This document shows, piece after piece, positions 24,470 to 36,960 of a stretch of 64,000 bases of DNA. Numbering within the stretch: position 1 is the stretch's first letter; each line of letters opens with the position of its first letter. The notes under the pieces are model-generated. The model made no database searches. It was not told the origin of the DNA and saw only the letters and a program-made list of their open reading frames with translations. Source of the DNA: Vesta saturnalis (lineage: Eukaryota; Arthropoda; Insecta; Coleoptera; Lampyridae); contig JARFJB010002036.1 in NCBI GenBank assembly GCA_036346205.1, positions 365,001-429,000 on the forward strand, read 5' to 3'. Made by a program: the position numbers and the translations under genes.

Positions 24470-24849
24470 CCTGGAATACCCTAAGGATCTATTTTAGGTC
24501 CAGTACTATTTCTTATTTATATTAATGATATGCCTTTATGTTTATCACCCGGAATCTTCTGTACCCTTTAGGCGGACGATGTGTCTCTTCTTTCTACTCA
24601 GAGTGATTTAAATTCAGCTCTTGAGATATCGAGTGATAGCGTAAACTTCATTAACAGTTGGTGTGCACCTAATAAACTTAAAATCAATGTAAACAAAACG
24701 GCAGTACTGTACTTTTCAACAAATCGCTCAATCGTTGATTGTTGTTCTCATCGCTAGCTTCCTGGGTTGCGTCATCGACACGCGTTTAAACTATAAATCG
24801 CAATGCGAGGTAATTGCCAAAAGGATGAACAAAACAATTTTCCTACTCC

Positions 24850-24919
<70 letters not shown>

Positions 24920-25202
24920 AGCGTTAGTCTATATTAAACGCAATGAATCCATATTTCCACAGATGTGTGTGAAGCACTCTTATAATACTCGTAGTAAATG
25001 TGGCATTGAATTACATTACTGCAGACTGACAACTTCCCAGAAAGGTTCAATGTACCAGGCTAAAGCATTCTTTAACTGTATTTCAGTCGGTATTAGGAAA
25101 TTACCTCCATCTAAATTTAAGAACACTATTAAAAATTGTTTAATCAAAAATGCTTTCTACTCATTCCAGGAGTTTTTAGCTATCACTAAGACTATCAAGT
25201 GA
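24470..25202 (+). pseudogene. Non-LTR retrotransposon fragment (reverse transcriptase C-terminal half)
   Basis: The frame from about 24473 reads PQGSILGPVLFLIYINDM and, after a stop, ADDVSLL (the reverse transcriptase catalytic Asp pair). It then has a segment ending NVNKTAVLYFS and, after a (TA)n tract at about 24853-24914, an open frame with HSYNTRSKCGIELHY and KNAFYSFQEF to a stop at 25202. The TA tract replaces or interrupts part of the gene. Confidence 0.75.
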
Positions 25203-25309
25203 TGTAGTGTAACAGACTGTGATATTAGTGCTTGCACATAACATGCTCAAATATATTATCACTATTATTTTAAAATTTTTGGCTAAGTTTGGCCAAGATC
25301 GGCCACCGT

Positions 25310-25460
25310 ATCCGGGTGTGCGTGTGTGCGTGCGTGCGTGTGTGCGTGTGTGTGCGTGGGTGTGTGCGCGTGTGTGTGTCGTGTGTGTGCGTGTGTGAGT
25401 GTGTGTGTGTACGTGTGTGTGTTTGTGTGCGTGCGTGTGTTCGTGCGTGCGTGACCTTTA
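25310..25460. repeat. GT/GC-rich simple repeat
   Basis: Imperfect GTGTGTGC repeats, similar in kind to the spacers of the foldback elements. Confidence 0.9.
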
Positions 25461-26540
25461 TCTTTTAGAGCTTATAAATAAGACATTTTCAAAATGTGGG
25501 TGTAATTTAATTATAAACCGTAACTGGATACTTTAATCAAAACGATCAAAGGGTTTCATTATGACTTATAATTAAAACCAAGATAAGTGGTACGTAACAG
25601 AGGTTGTAGATTATAAAATAAGCTGATTACTTGTAACTCATTAAAAAACAAAAGACCTGTGATACATTATGACTCATAATTAAAATCAAAATAAGTGTTC
25701 CGTAACAGAGGACTAAGTTCAGACAGCAGGTTCAAGCGTCCTATATCTGTCTTACAAATTAGTGTTAGTACCCCTTATTTCAAATCTTCTGCCATAACAA
25801 TTACAGGGACCTATGTATGTTTGTGCTTTTAAAATATACCGCTAGGTGCAGCCACATCTATTACAAAAAAAACATCCATTAGTCCATACACCATCAGATG
25901 GCGCAACAAAAAAAACAAACTAGGCCTAGAAATATACCGCTAGATGGTGTCACCAGCAAATTCCAATTTTTAACCCACGACAGGAGGGCGTAGGCCCTAA
26001 CACAATACTTGTCTTACAAGTTAGCATTAGGGCCCGTTATTAAAATACTATTTACCGTTAAATAAAAAAAATAGTGCCCCTTATTAGAATACCATTTCCA
26101 GCAAGGGGGCGAATGTCCGAGAGCAAGTTCCTATATTTGTCTTAGTTGATTAACATTTAAAAATTCCATAACGATGATAACGTGATGCTCTCTAAAGAGA
26201 ACTAAACTCACATGTACGTATTTATAGTATCTTTCAAGGCGAAATTAAGTTATTGAATATTCCCAAGGTCAACTCCAAGGCCACGCCCGAAGTCAACCCC
26301 TCACGGTCAACTACAAGGTCAGGCCCAAGGTCAACACCCAGGGCCGGTCACGAGGTCAGTCTCAAGGTCAAATATACGGCCCCCACGGGGCCGTCAAGGC
26401 CAACCCCAAGGTCAAACAAGGCCCACCATGTAACCGTAAAGGTCAAACCGAGGTGAGCCACGTGGGTGGCCTTGGAAATTTCCAAGTCATTTGACGCCAC
26501 AATAAACAAAACTGACGGCGACAAATGTCTCCCTTCTACT
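25460..26540. mobile_element. Right end of another Polinton-related element
   Basis: It ends GGCGACAAATGTCTCCCTTCTACT at 26540, the same terminal plan as FB-A (inverse begins AGTAGAAGG). At about 26090-26145 it shares the GGGGGCGAATG..GAGCAAGTTCCTATA block found near the ends of Polinton-B. Positions 26255-26455 hold about ten CAAGGTCA-like half-sites, and CCACGTGG lies at 26458-26466. The left end is not found in the window; it appears truncated against the retrotransposon fragment and the GT repeat. Confidence 0.6.
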
Positions 26541-26546
26541 GGTGGT

Positions 26547-27398
26547 TTATTTATTGTCCGATGTGGAACAATGTTTCCTACCGACATTTCTGCACAGTGT
26601 TGTTGCAATGAGTAATAGGTACGATATCTAACACATCTTAAAAAGATTCGTCCTACTATTTTAATTTTACAAATCATTAATACACAATAATAAACAGATC
26701 TTGACATTATACCTGCCTCATGTTTTTTGCATGGGGAAACTGCGTAATGTACTAGAAAACAATTCCTCCAACACATTGTCAAAACATCAACACCCAATAT
26801 ATAACATAATAGATATTTATGTATTAAGGGCATAATCAGAAGATTATGGCTCGAGGGAATGTTAAAAGCCCGACGCGAAGCGAGGCTTATATTCCTGAGC
26901 CATAATCCAATTATGCCTGGTACATAACGTTTTATTTTATTTTGCACCATGAAACTGGAACAAAATATTAAAAAGATTCAGTATTTTCGGCAAGTTTTTA
27001 AATGCAAATGCAGTGAAATAAAGTCGACAGTAGGCTAATTTGTTGTTACTAAGATACTGTGATATTGCTATTATATATCATGACATGTGTTTGCTGTCAA
27101 TCATGCTGCTTAGCATCAATGACATTTCCGTGCTATAAAGACCACATTACGCCCGCATTTGGAGGCGTATAAATAACATTATGGTGGCAAAATAAAATAA
27201 AATACATTACGCATACGTATAATGTTGGCGGAATCTCGGTTTCTGGCTCTCTTTATTTTCCATCTCTTATTGAGCGTCTCTCTCGCACACTGACTACGAA
27301 ATATTCTTGCAGAAGCATTCAGCTACTATACGTTATGCGTATAACCTCTCTTATATACTATCGTGGTTCTGACGTAGCGGTGACTAGAAATAGAACCG
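26547..27398. other. Intergenic region with hairpins, no gene
   Basis: No convincing gene. An inverted pair ATTATGGCTCGAGGGAAT / ATTCCTGAGCCATAAT brackets 26843-26908, and a second inverted pair (CGTTTTATTTTATTTTGCACC near 26929, and its inverse near 27188-27208) brackets about 280 bp, so a small MITE is possible. Confidence 0.4.
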
Positions 27399-27404
27399 TT
27401 TATT
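27399..27404 (-). promoter_or_regulatory. Polyadenylation signal of the alkaline phosphatase gene
   Basis: AATAAA on the minus strand, about 77 nt beyond the stop codon at 27481-27483. Confidence 0.6.
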
Positions 27405-27480
27405 GCCTTTAAAGAAAATAATCAGTGCAAAGTGATGATGTTGTTAGACAACTTTAACTATTTTACACTTATAAAATTGT

Positions 27481-30400
27481 CTACAAAACATGTTTGTTTA
27501 ATACTAATACAATTATAGAGCACCATAGAATTAACCAAAAAATACCAAGACACTGACTACCCGAAACTGTTGAGGCACATAATATATCATCTCCAATACA
27601 GGATGCAAACTTCAGGACAAAAAATATTACATTTTGTTCACTAACTCCGCTCAATAGATATGCCCATGGACCATTTGCAAAAATACCAACATCTTCACCA
27701 GCATGGGTTTCGTGATCCATGAGAACATAACTTGGATGTTTGTACATTGGTTGACCTATAATATTAATCAAATGACTGAAAAACTTATAAATGTAAATAT
27801 TACTAAAAGTATGGTTTGTCAAATCCAGCCGATTGCCATTTTTATCTAATTTTCTTCCAGGACCGTTAGCGTAACTCAAAGCCATGTATGGCAAATTATC
27901 ATCAGCTTTACCAGCAAATCCAAGAATATTATTTCCTCTATTTGGGTAACCACTCATGGTAATTGTATGGGAATGATCTGAAGTAACCACAATAAGCGTT
28001 TCAGACTCCTCAGTGATTTGAACTGCAGCTTCAACAGCTCTATGAAATTCAATCGTCTCATCTAAAGCTTTTACTGCAAAATTATTATGATGTGCTTGGT
28101 CAATGAGTCCACCTTCCACTAATAAGAAAAATCCTTTATCTGCTTTAGATAAAAGACCAATAGCTGCCACAGTCATTTCTTTTAAGGACGGCTGTTGTGC
28201 ATTATTTCGTTCTAAGTTATAAGACATGTGATCTGAGTCAAAAAGTCCTAAGACAAACTCTTCATCGTTTGTAATCTTATTTAACCCATCACGGTTGTAC
28301 ACATATTTACACTGGGTGTCACTCTTATTATTCATCCACTCTAATATTAAATTACGCCTATCGAGCCTGCTTCCAAAATTTCCATTCTCATCTTTTTTGT
28401 TGTATGGAATAAAGTGCTTTCTTCCTCCACCAAAGATGACATTTAAATTTTTTCCGGTCTCCCCATGTATTAGCTGTGTTGCAATGTCTATACATTCTTC
28501 AGGATTTCTCTTATCTTCAACTACGTTAACATCTGACTCCCAATCTCGGAGTGCAGTATGGGCGAAAGCAGCTGAAAATGCGGTTGAGCATAAAACAAAT
28601 TCGGTTTCACGTTTTACCAGCCGGAGTAGCATGTGTTATTCTTGTAGTTGTCACAATTCCTGTGCGCTTTCCCGAAAGTTGTGCTAAGTGTGCTAAAGAA
28701 TGTGCATGAGTGGATTTATTTAGCATTGCTTCGCAGTCTTTATATTTTACGGCAGCCGTAACACCGAGGGTGCCTTGGTTAGTTTTAACACCAGATAACA
28801 TCGCCGTTGCTGTGCAAGCCGAATCGGCAACTTGTGCATCTACACAATAAGTCTAAATGTATAAAAAAATATACGTGTTACTAATACGTGAATTGATTTC
28901 CATTGTGGTGAGAAAAGCTCAAAATGTGGTGGTACATTAGAAGTTAGTAAATACTCAAAACCTTCACATAAAATCTATTTGTTTATAATACTATAACTGT
29001 TTACCAGTTGACGTAAGTGTGCTAATTAAAAAAACTATTTTCAAAACATTTGATTTTTTTATTAAATAAAACTACTTTACCTTAGAAACGGTGAAGTGAG
29101 AATTGAGAATGAAAAAAAGAGCATTCTTTCAATCTGTCATAGGTTCTATCGATAGAAGGGTAAGAAGAAAGTAAATTTTAAATACGGACACACCTAAAAG
29201 ATGTTGTTGTAAAGTGAACTCCCAAAATAGGTACAACTTTTGGGATTTCGCTTTAGGACCACCTCTTCTAGGTATGTGCGTATTTAATATTTGTTTTCTT
29301 CAATCACTTCTATCTACGGAATCACTGGTAGATAGATTTCTAGAGTTTAATGATTTTCTTGCATAATTTGTAGATTTTTGAACATAATCCTTTCAATTGC
29401 CGAGATTAGGTTTGAAGATAACAGTTCTGTCACCTTAGTCACCAATTATGTATTACAATCAAATAAATTTCATGATGAAGGTTTTGACTATTTGCTAACT
29501 CCTGAACGTTACCGGTAAGCTAAAATACTTGCTTTAGATAAACCAGTATACGGAAATTTTTCAAAAGACAGTTGTGTTTCTTCTCCCTTTGCATTAGATC
29601 TCTGTCCTAAATGTATCCTAGCAGCTGTTAATGTAGTAATTGACATACCGTCACCAATAAATAATATAATATTTTTGGCCACATCTGGAAATATTTAGTT
29701 TACATGAAAATTAAGTGTAATGTGTGATAAATGTTACTTCTATTTAGCTTCCTGTTGATGCGTTCGGTTAGTACAGATGATGCTTGTGAGTGCCAAAAAT
29801 TAGCAGTAACTGTTTCCCTGTCGCGTTTCATGTTATTTTCTATAAAAAAAAACAAAATTTATACAATAGTAAGTAACTAAACCATATGCAGGCATTGTCA
29901 TTCAGTTTAATTGCGTTAAACTAGACAAAATATTTGAACTTTCGTTTAGCTATCGTAGTCAGTAAATAATGCAACAAAAATGAAAATTCTGTTTGAGTAA
30001 TAAAACCCAAGGCATTTTAACAGTAAGTAGGTATGCCGCAAGGGTAAGTATTGGGTCCACTTTTATTCATAATTTACGTTAGGTACTTCAATTCCTTTCA
30101 CAAGAATGATGTTGCGACTGTATTTTTTAAATGTCTCACGAATTGTTAAAGATATTAAAGTGGAATTTTATATTAATGCGTTCAAAGTAAATAGCATTAA
30201 TTGTTACGCTGTTAGTAAAAACGAACACTATCACAAACTTCTTGTTTACTTTAACGCAAATTATTTACTTGCAAGTAGAACTGATAAGAATTCTTGACAT
30301 CACTCGTAAAAACAAATATCTGTAAACAATACAAGCCAACGGAATCAAACTGGAAGTAATAAAAAAACCATACTAATGCAACAATTACAATTACAATGAT

Positions 30401-30763
30401 TTATCAATGTTAAACTGCCAGTTTTACACGGCAACAATCATTGGATTGCTATTACCAATATACAAATTATTACTTAGAAAAAGGTATCCTTTACTAAATA
30501 TAATGAGGTGTTTATTGGGTTATTATAATGATCGTTTCCACTTCACGATTCTAGAATATTTGTGTGAGTTAATAAACAAGGCGTGAAAGTTTTTTAATTT
30601 TTTTATTGTTTGACATAAACTGATAAAAACTGAATTAACCATTAATAACCAGAAATTGTTTCTTATAAAATAAAATGTTAAACTTACTGTGATCAAGATT
30701 TTTTCCAATTATAATGTTGATAAATATGCACAAAATAACAGTGTCAAAAAAGTATGGCTTCAT
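27481..30763 (-). CDS. Alkaline phosphatase, membrane (GPI-type), six exons
   Basis: This enzyme removes phosphate from many monoesters at alkaline pH, usually at the outer membrane face. I place six coding exons: 30763-30688, 29839-29738, 29684-29533, 28852-28618, 28571-27804 and 27755-27481. They sum to 1608 nt, or 535 residues, the usual length. Exon 1 encodes MKPYFF and a hydrophobic signal peptide. IGDGMS (metal Asp) is near residue 70, VADSACTATA holds the nucleophile Ser at about 121, EGGLIDQAHH (metal ligands) is near 340, TSDHSH near 388 and ETHAGED near 462. The last 25 residues are hydrophobic, as in a GPI signal. Intron 3 has a GC donor (AAAGCAAGT). Introns 2, 4 and 5 are 53, 46 and 48 bp. 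Intron 5 is in frame and stop-free, so a 551-residue retained form is possible. Intron 1 holds a retrotransposon relic. Exon borders are my reading of splice sites. Confidence 0.9.
30030..30300 (+). pseudogene. Non-LTR retrotransposon relic inside alkaline phosphatase intron 1
   Basis: The plus strand reads GMPQG, then after a stop VLGPLLFIIYV, a reverse transcriptase core motif, and further on YFNANYLLAS, the segment that follows the catalytic loop in such elements. It lies antisense in the 848-bp first intron. Confidence 0.55.
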
Positions 30764-31731
30764 CTTCACGTAATGTTTCTCACTGTCTTAAATAAATAGA
30801 AGTGTTGTTATCAGAACCCAATTTCAACTTGTACGTATCACTGTTTAATGTTTATATCTTTACAGTGCTATCATTTTCAGCATTGAGTTAAAAAATCATG
30901 TTTTCATTCAACGTTTTCAGGTAATAAAATAATAAGTTCTTTAAAGATTAGTAAATGTAAAGCGTATTATTAGATTGTAAAGTCAGGAGTACCTGTTGCA
31001 AATTCATACATTTTCAAAATATGATTTAGGTATTACTGTGTATTACAAGTTTTATCCAGTGCAGTTAAAACAGTTTTCTTTTTCTTAAGATATTAAACTA
31101 AAAAATTTAAAAAACCCCCGACACAAAAACTTACACTTTTAAAACAAATTTTCTTCTCAGAGCTAAGAACAGTCTCGATCCACCTTCCAAAAAAAGAAAT
31201 CAAATCCTCTAATAAAAAGTAAAATAATTCCTTTATTAACTAGAAAAGAGCTGATGATCTTCAAACGGCCGAACAGATTTTCTTGAATCATAGTTAAGAA
31301 CACAAAAAAACTAAATCAAAATAGGTTCATCCATGGTACTATAAAGTCTATAAAGATACGCTCACGCTCGATTCGTATACCTGTTTTCTGTTCTGCAGCG
31401 CATGACGTCACCGGGTGACAAATGCAAAGTGCAGGCAAAGAATATATCGCATAATTCGTGTATACGCGTATATATTCTTTGGTGCACACTTTTCCTCGTT
31501 AGAAGGGAATAAAAGACAACGCGTCGCGTTTCCGTGCCGTCAGCGTAAATACGCGATAACCTTTCCTGTCTTTGCTACGTTAGGGAGATATATAAAATCT
31601 TAAAAATCGTACAAACTACCACGTACGAGACAATTTATTATTCAATAACTATTTGAGTAACAGAAAAAAAGAATAAAACGTATACGAAGCTTGCATACAT
31701 ATATTTGTTTGAAAGATTTAGATTGAAATCT
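30764..31731. other. Upstream region of the alkaline phosphatase gene
   Basis: AT-rich with no convincing gene. A more mixed segment at 31340-31580 contains CATGACGTCACC (a CRE-like site near 31402) and could hold promoter elements, but I see no clear TATA/initiator pair at a defined start. Confidence 0.35.
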
Positions 31732-32155
31732 TTATAAACTTTCTTTTTCTAATTTTAGAATTTTCTTTAATATTCTAATTCGAAAATACATTTTGCATCT
31801 AAAAAATAGTGTTTTCGCCAGTTCGCTCAATTCTATATTTTCAGATAACTTCTTATGGTTTCTTAAAAATTCTTTTTCAATTTTAAGCGAAGGTCCATTG
31901 ACTTCTTCAAAGACACGGTCTAAAACACTACATTTTTTAACAAAATCGTCTGTTGGTTTCAATAATCCACTTTCAGATAAGTGTGTTACCCAAGAATTAT
32001 AATTTTTGCAATCAGGAATGCATCAAGCTTTTCTTTTTTTTCTAAGTTTATGTGCTATGAATCCTGCTAGATTTTCTAAGCGATTTTTGAAAGCTCGTCT
32101 TTTACACAATGTTCTTCAACCTGAGGTACTTTTAAACTTTTTGACCAGTCACTAC
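31732..32155 (-). pseudogene. P-element/THAP-type transposase, C-terminal part
   Basis: The minus strand from 32149 continues the transposase whose upstream part lies at 48340-48109. It reads through RRTLCKRRAF, LAGFIAHKLRKK and, in the open frame 31962-31732, KPTDDFVKKC and ELSELAKTLFFRCKMYFR, matching the order of the C-terminal domain of P transposases. Stops lie between about 32010 and 31965. The two halves are separated exactly by Polinton-B. Confidence 0.7.
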
Positions 32156-32830
32156 AGTAGTACGGGGGCACCCTCCCCTCCACTTTTTTACGTCACTAGT
32201 CCCGCCTACTGGGACACCTTCCCCTCCACTTTTTGTACTCGCCCACGTGAGAGGCGTATATTTTGAGGGTGGAGCCAGTTTCTTTCGCCATTTTAACCTC
32301 GGCGAATTGAGCCCTAATTTGGCTGATTAAGAGCCTTTTCGCTGTATACCCTTGGAGGTTAGGCCATTGCACGTGCATGCTGTGTTCTATTGGAGGGATA
32401 AAAACTGGGCCACGCTCTACCTTTTAACTGATTGCTCGTCCGTGCAACAGCCTCTCTGGCTTCTGATTGGTCCTTAGACCCACCACTCAGCCGCTATGCT
32501 CTGACTGGAGGATTAAGTCTCTTCATTCTGATTGGTTATGGCGGGGATTTTGAAAATGTTTTTTAGTAATAAAGTGGTTCTTATCAGACAAGTGTATGAA
32601 CTGGGACCTGGTCCTGCGCGGGAAATTTGAAATTGTCTTTAATAATAAAGAGGTTCTTGTAAGACAAGTATAGGAACTACCATGTAAGTCTTCAAAATTT
32701 GTTCTAGGGCCTTCGCCTGTTGCTGCCCCTGGTTGAAAATGGTAGGGGCCCTAACCTTATATATAAGTGAAGAAACTAGCTCTTGGGCCTTGGCCCCTGT
32801 TGTTACCCCTGGTTGGAAATGGTATTTGTT
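32156..32830 (+). repeat. Left terminal inverted repeat of Polinton-B
   Basis: The inverse of 47640-48102, with shared blocks such as GGCGGGGATTTTGAAAATG and TAATAAAGAGGTTCTTGTAAG. It has about 220 bp (32290-32515) that the right copy lacks, including a CTGATTGGTT CCAAT-type box pair. A CRE-like ACGTCA lies near 32189. Confidence 0.8.
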
Positions 32831-32959
32831 TTTGTAGGTTATGACTGGTAATTTGAAGTTGTATTCTAATAAGGAAACCCTATTGCTATCTTGTAAGACA
32901 GGTGTATGAACTTATGTTAGGGTTTGATCTTGCGTGGGGAATTTGAATGACAGTAAAAT

Positions 32960-33820
32960 TTAATTATAGAACACTTATTTTTATTGTAAATATCATAATT
33001 AAAGAGCCTCAGTGCGTTATAAAAAAAAATTACTGACGTTCAGATTATTCTCTAATGAAACAAAAATTTTTATTAAGTTAATTAATTATTACAATATTGT
33101 TTTCTAAGCGAATATTAAAACTGATTGTTTTAGCTGCATTGATTGCATTGAAATATGTTTAATATCCAGCCGCTCGTTAAATTGTTATATATTGTACACC
33201 TTAATATTTTTAAAGAAACTTGTTGTTAAGTATAACTTATATGTGTTTCATAACTGTAATTAAAAATCTGTACAAGTAAATAAAAGGTTAACAGACACTT
33301 ACCAGCTCTGTATTGAAAGAACATATTTGAGGACTGATTCACGAGTGATAGTCACTGTTTTGTGTTACTCGTCTAATCAAACTAAAGTACTTTCTATGTT
33401 TTACGTTTATGAATAGTTGATGTAAAACTAGCTATTGATTTTCCCATAATTAATTTTAGAGTGTAAATATGCAAACAACCTAATTATCTTTATCACACTT
33501 ACTGCAATTCGTATTTACCTTTCCTTAAAGTAATTAATAACAAAGCGGTTTGAACAAAAATTATATGTTGTCCATACATACATACACACAAATTGTTTTT
33601 ATAAAAAGCGCATTAAAAGTTTGGAATGTAATAATTACATGTTTGAAATTCCACAACAATATGTAGTTAGAAACCACTGTTCGTGTTTACTTTTAGCTAA
33701 TTACTGTGTAATTATATAATCCTGTTAAATTTAATAGTCTAAAAAATTGATTACCAATATCGAATGGGTAACATAATTTCTTTTAAAAAACACTAAATCA
33801 TAAATTTTATAACACGATAT
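32960..33820 (-). repeat. Inner segment shared with the left-edge element
   Basis: The inverse matches 700-1320 over most of its length, for example the ACATATTGTTGTGGAATTT and GTAAATACGAATTGC words. It shows that Polinton-B and the foldback family exchange or share subterminal sequence. No coding sequence. Confidence 0.75.
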
Positions 33821-34416
33821 CTGATATTACGCAACCCTTAATTAAAAATATATGCTATTGTATTCCAATTTTAAGGTTAACTGCATTTTTTATGAGACAA
33901 TCAGTTCTTGTACTTAAATTTTTTTAATTATTCTCATTTTAAAGTGTTAGATAATATAAGGAATAAAAATGTGAATTTGTTTGGAAATTACCAACATGTT
34001 ATATCGTCTATTAACAATTTATTTTACCGTCATTAGAAGTGATTTTATCATTAACATATTTAAAATTTGCCACGTGTCTAACCATCAAATGGCATAAAAA
34101 GAATGAGTGAGCTCGACTAAATTCAGGCGTACGGTCGGAAGACCGCAGAGCACTCGGATGCGTGGTTGTTGTGTAGGTGTAGCTTAAATTGATAGTAGTC
34201 TGGTTAGATAGGAACCGGATATGAGTAGGCGCCACAGGCTTTAATAAAGAAGTACTCAACTAGTGTTGAAAGGAGAGTAAACCCTGTAAAGCCTGAAACA
34301 GGATTTACTAAAAAAAAAGAAAAAGAAAGAAATAAGAATGAAAGGAGGAAGTAGAAATGAGTCGACAAATCCCCCGATGAAGTAATTTTGATTGTCGGTA
34401 TTTTGACAAAGAATAA

Positions 34417-34459
<43 letters not shown>

Positions 34460-36572
34460 CAGTCCACAGAGCCCATGGTGGCAAGCAGTAACCCTCAGCT
34501 TATGCCCACGTCAAATTATATTTTAAATTTCAATTAAAATAAAAATAAAAGTAAACGTATTATATGCCCCCTTCCAGCTGTTGTAAGATGTTACTATTCG
34601 TACTCGGAATTGGCTAATTTCACACATAATCCCATTGGGATGTTCAGTAAGAGAAAAAAAATAATAAAGAATTTAATTAAGGAACGTGCTTGCCTTACGC
34701 TTCACACTGTATACAGTAAATAGGAAGGCTTGTTCCGTCCACAGTAAATAACTACAATAATCAACAAAGTAGTCAAGAAATTCATAGGAAGTAAATTGGC
34801 CCGAACAACCCTGTCCACAAGAAAAGTTATGTACATAACACATAAAGATTATGAGATAAAAATTACAAATTCGTACAAAATTAAATGTTTAACATTTGCA
34901 GTAGTTCACGTAATACAGATACTCATTACACCCGGTATACTGCAATTAAAGTAGGAGTTAAATCGTTGATTGAATGTAGCCACAGAAGCTAGAATTAATT
35001 AGTCAAAACGGAAGCTAAAATTGTTTAGGTGTGGTATCTATTTTAATGATTCAAGTAAAGTTTTAACTATGATTGAGTACAAAAATGTTCAGAACTGAAT
35101 TAGTGAATATATATATACCGTTTTAGATAAAAGGAATTTTGTGAAATTGAACTGCTGGAAGTACCATAAACATATAAATGGAAATAAGAGGTAACAATTT
35201 TCGATTATTTGATTACACAAGTAATAATATCAGTCCATTTATTCTCATTATAGCAATTCACTAAGAACCTCCTCGGTGTAATTGAAATTTGGAAACACAA
35301 TCATGTAACCAGATGATAAAGAAAGAAAAAAATATCTCACCTTTATTGTTGAATCTATTACTTATTTGATCTTGCGAATTTTGGCTACCATTCCAATGAT
35401 CTAGCACCCTTCACGTATATGGTCATAAATGTCAGCAAGGATCTTATGCCTCTCAGCGGTAACCATATATTTTTGATGTAACGTAACAGTAAAATTTGAG
35501 CAGAAAATTGGTAGTAGAGAGATGCCCATACGTAGGTAGTACAGAGATGTTCGTACGTAGGTAGTACAGAGATGCTAAACATAGGTAGCACGGAGATGTT
35601 AAAAGTAGGTAGCACGGAGATGTTAGAAGAAGGTAGTACTGAGAAGCTAAAAGAAGGTAGTACGGAGACGCTAAAAGAAGGTAAATATAAGCACGATGTT
35701 TAAGTAATTGTGACCATTCATACCTATTACAGGTGACAAACGAGCTGACAGTGAACATTCAACGTAATTTCGATTGAAGTGTCTGTATATGCATAGAATT
35801 AGTATTGAATGCTTTTATATTCGAAAACCTGAAAACAATTTTAATTACCATGAGGTTATGGAAACATGTGCCACTTACCGAAGATGTGGACGAATGAATA
35901 ATTTCAATCATATCCGCCTATAAAAGCGTTAGTAATACTTTTACATAACCAAGTATTACTCTAAGTGAGAATTTTCCAGAAAAATTGATGCTTCAGCATC
36001 CAGAACCAGAAATGAAAAATTCTATAGAAACTCAACATCCACCATCAATGGCGTTCTTAACAGGAAGAAAGAAAAATTGGCCAACACCTTAAAAATCAAT
36101 TTTACAAACTTGAGAAAATTTTTGTATTTAAATCATTGTTGCCAAAGTTAAATTGTGTAGAAAATATTTATTTATTATATGTATTTGTATTATTTGACCT
36201 TAAAAAGATCCCAGGTTTCTATTTAACTCTTTATATTAAATGATCCGAAATCTCAGAGATGTCGCTGAAGGTATTAAATTTGAGTTATATTTGAACTACG
36301 TAAAAGATGTGTACGAAAGTTACATACGTTAATTTAAATGCAAATTAGAAATGCGTAAAGATTTGCGAAAGAGTGATTTAGAAACATTCAACCGAAAAGT
36401 AAAGTGCTATATTTAATAAGTAAATTTGACAAAATGACGAACGTTATCAAAAAGAAACGTTTTCCAATTAAGCACGTAACAAATTATTATCATTTTTTAC
36501 ACCGGTACTAACCTTCAGTGATACTTTTAAATTATGTTCGTCTTTGGTAATTACACTTGACACATTGGTGTT
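33821..36572. other. Non-coding interior of Polinton-B
   Basis: No recognisable gene. It contains a (TA)n run at about 34420-34457 and a tandem repeat at 35510-35690. Genes expected in a complete Polinton may have been lost here. Confidence 0.5.
35510..35690. repeat. 27-bp tandem repeat, about six to seven copies
   Basis: Units like GAAGGTAGTACGGAGATGYTAAAA follow each other with scattered changes. The open frames through it give Tyr/Leu-rich repeats and are not genes. Confidence 0.8.
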
Positions 36573-36578
36573 GTTATA
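36573..36578. repeat. Target-site duplication of FB-B, left copy (GTTATA)
   Basis: GTTATA directly precedes the AG start of FB-B and recurs at 42014-42019. Confidence 0.9.
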
Positions 36579-36603
36579 AGTAGTACACGGACACTAGACG
36601 CCA

Positions 36604-36960
36604 TCTTGGATTTTGACGTCACAAGACCGCCCACGTGGGAGACCGGATTTTCCACCCTTATTTTTACTCACTTACGTGTAGGACGTGTTTTTTCACCCCT
36701 ATTTTTGCATATCCACGTGTGAGACCGCATTTTCAACCCTTATTTTTTATATACCCTCGTGTGAGACCATATCCTTTCTTTTCGAAGGCCCTTTTCAATC
36801 CTAATTATATGCCCATGTGAGACCGTGTTTTCAACCCTTATTTTTACACACCCACGTGTGAGACCGTATTTTGAATCCTTTCTTTTTCATCCCTAATTAA
36901 AGTTTTGATTTTTAATGGCATACGTGAAGGACCGTATTTATTACCCTTATTTTGAGATGA
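36604..36960. promoter_or_regulatory. FB-B left end: YY1/Pho, CRE and E-box motif cluster
   Basis: CGCCATCTTGG near 36600, TGACGTCA at 36614-36621, then repeated CACGTG and TTACGTGTAGGACGTG blocks separated by CCCTTATTTTT. Mirrored at the right end (about 41640-41995). Confidence 0.6.

Noticed and set aside
26348..26950. A 200-codon minus-strand frame beside the phosphatase gene
   Set aside because: Its last third runs through the terminal repeat of a mobile element and the rest has no recognisable motif, biased composition and no splice or start context.
28571..28632. Start of the large phosphatase exon at an ATG near 28632
   Set aside because: That ATG lies in the upstream exon in another frame. 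The family sequence is restored by a 46-bp GT-AG intron (28617-28572), so the real start is the signal-peptide ATG at 30763.
28295..28687. A 130-codon plus-strand frame opposite the phosphatase exons
   Set aside because: It is the antisense shadow of conserved phosphatase coding sequence.
35385..35758. Tyr/Leu/Ser repeat protein frames
   Set aside because: They are translations of the 27-bp tandem repeat, with no start context or homologous motif.
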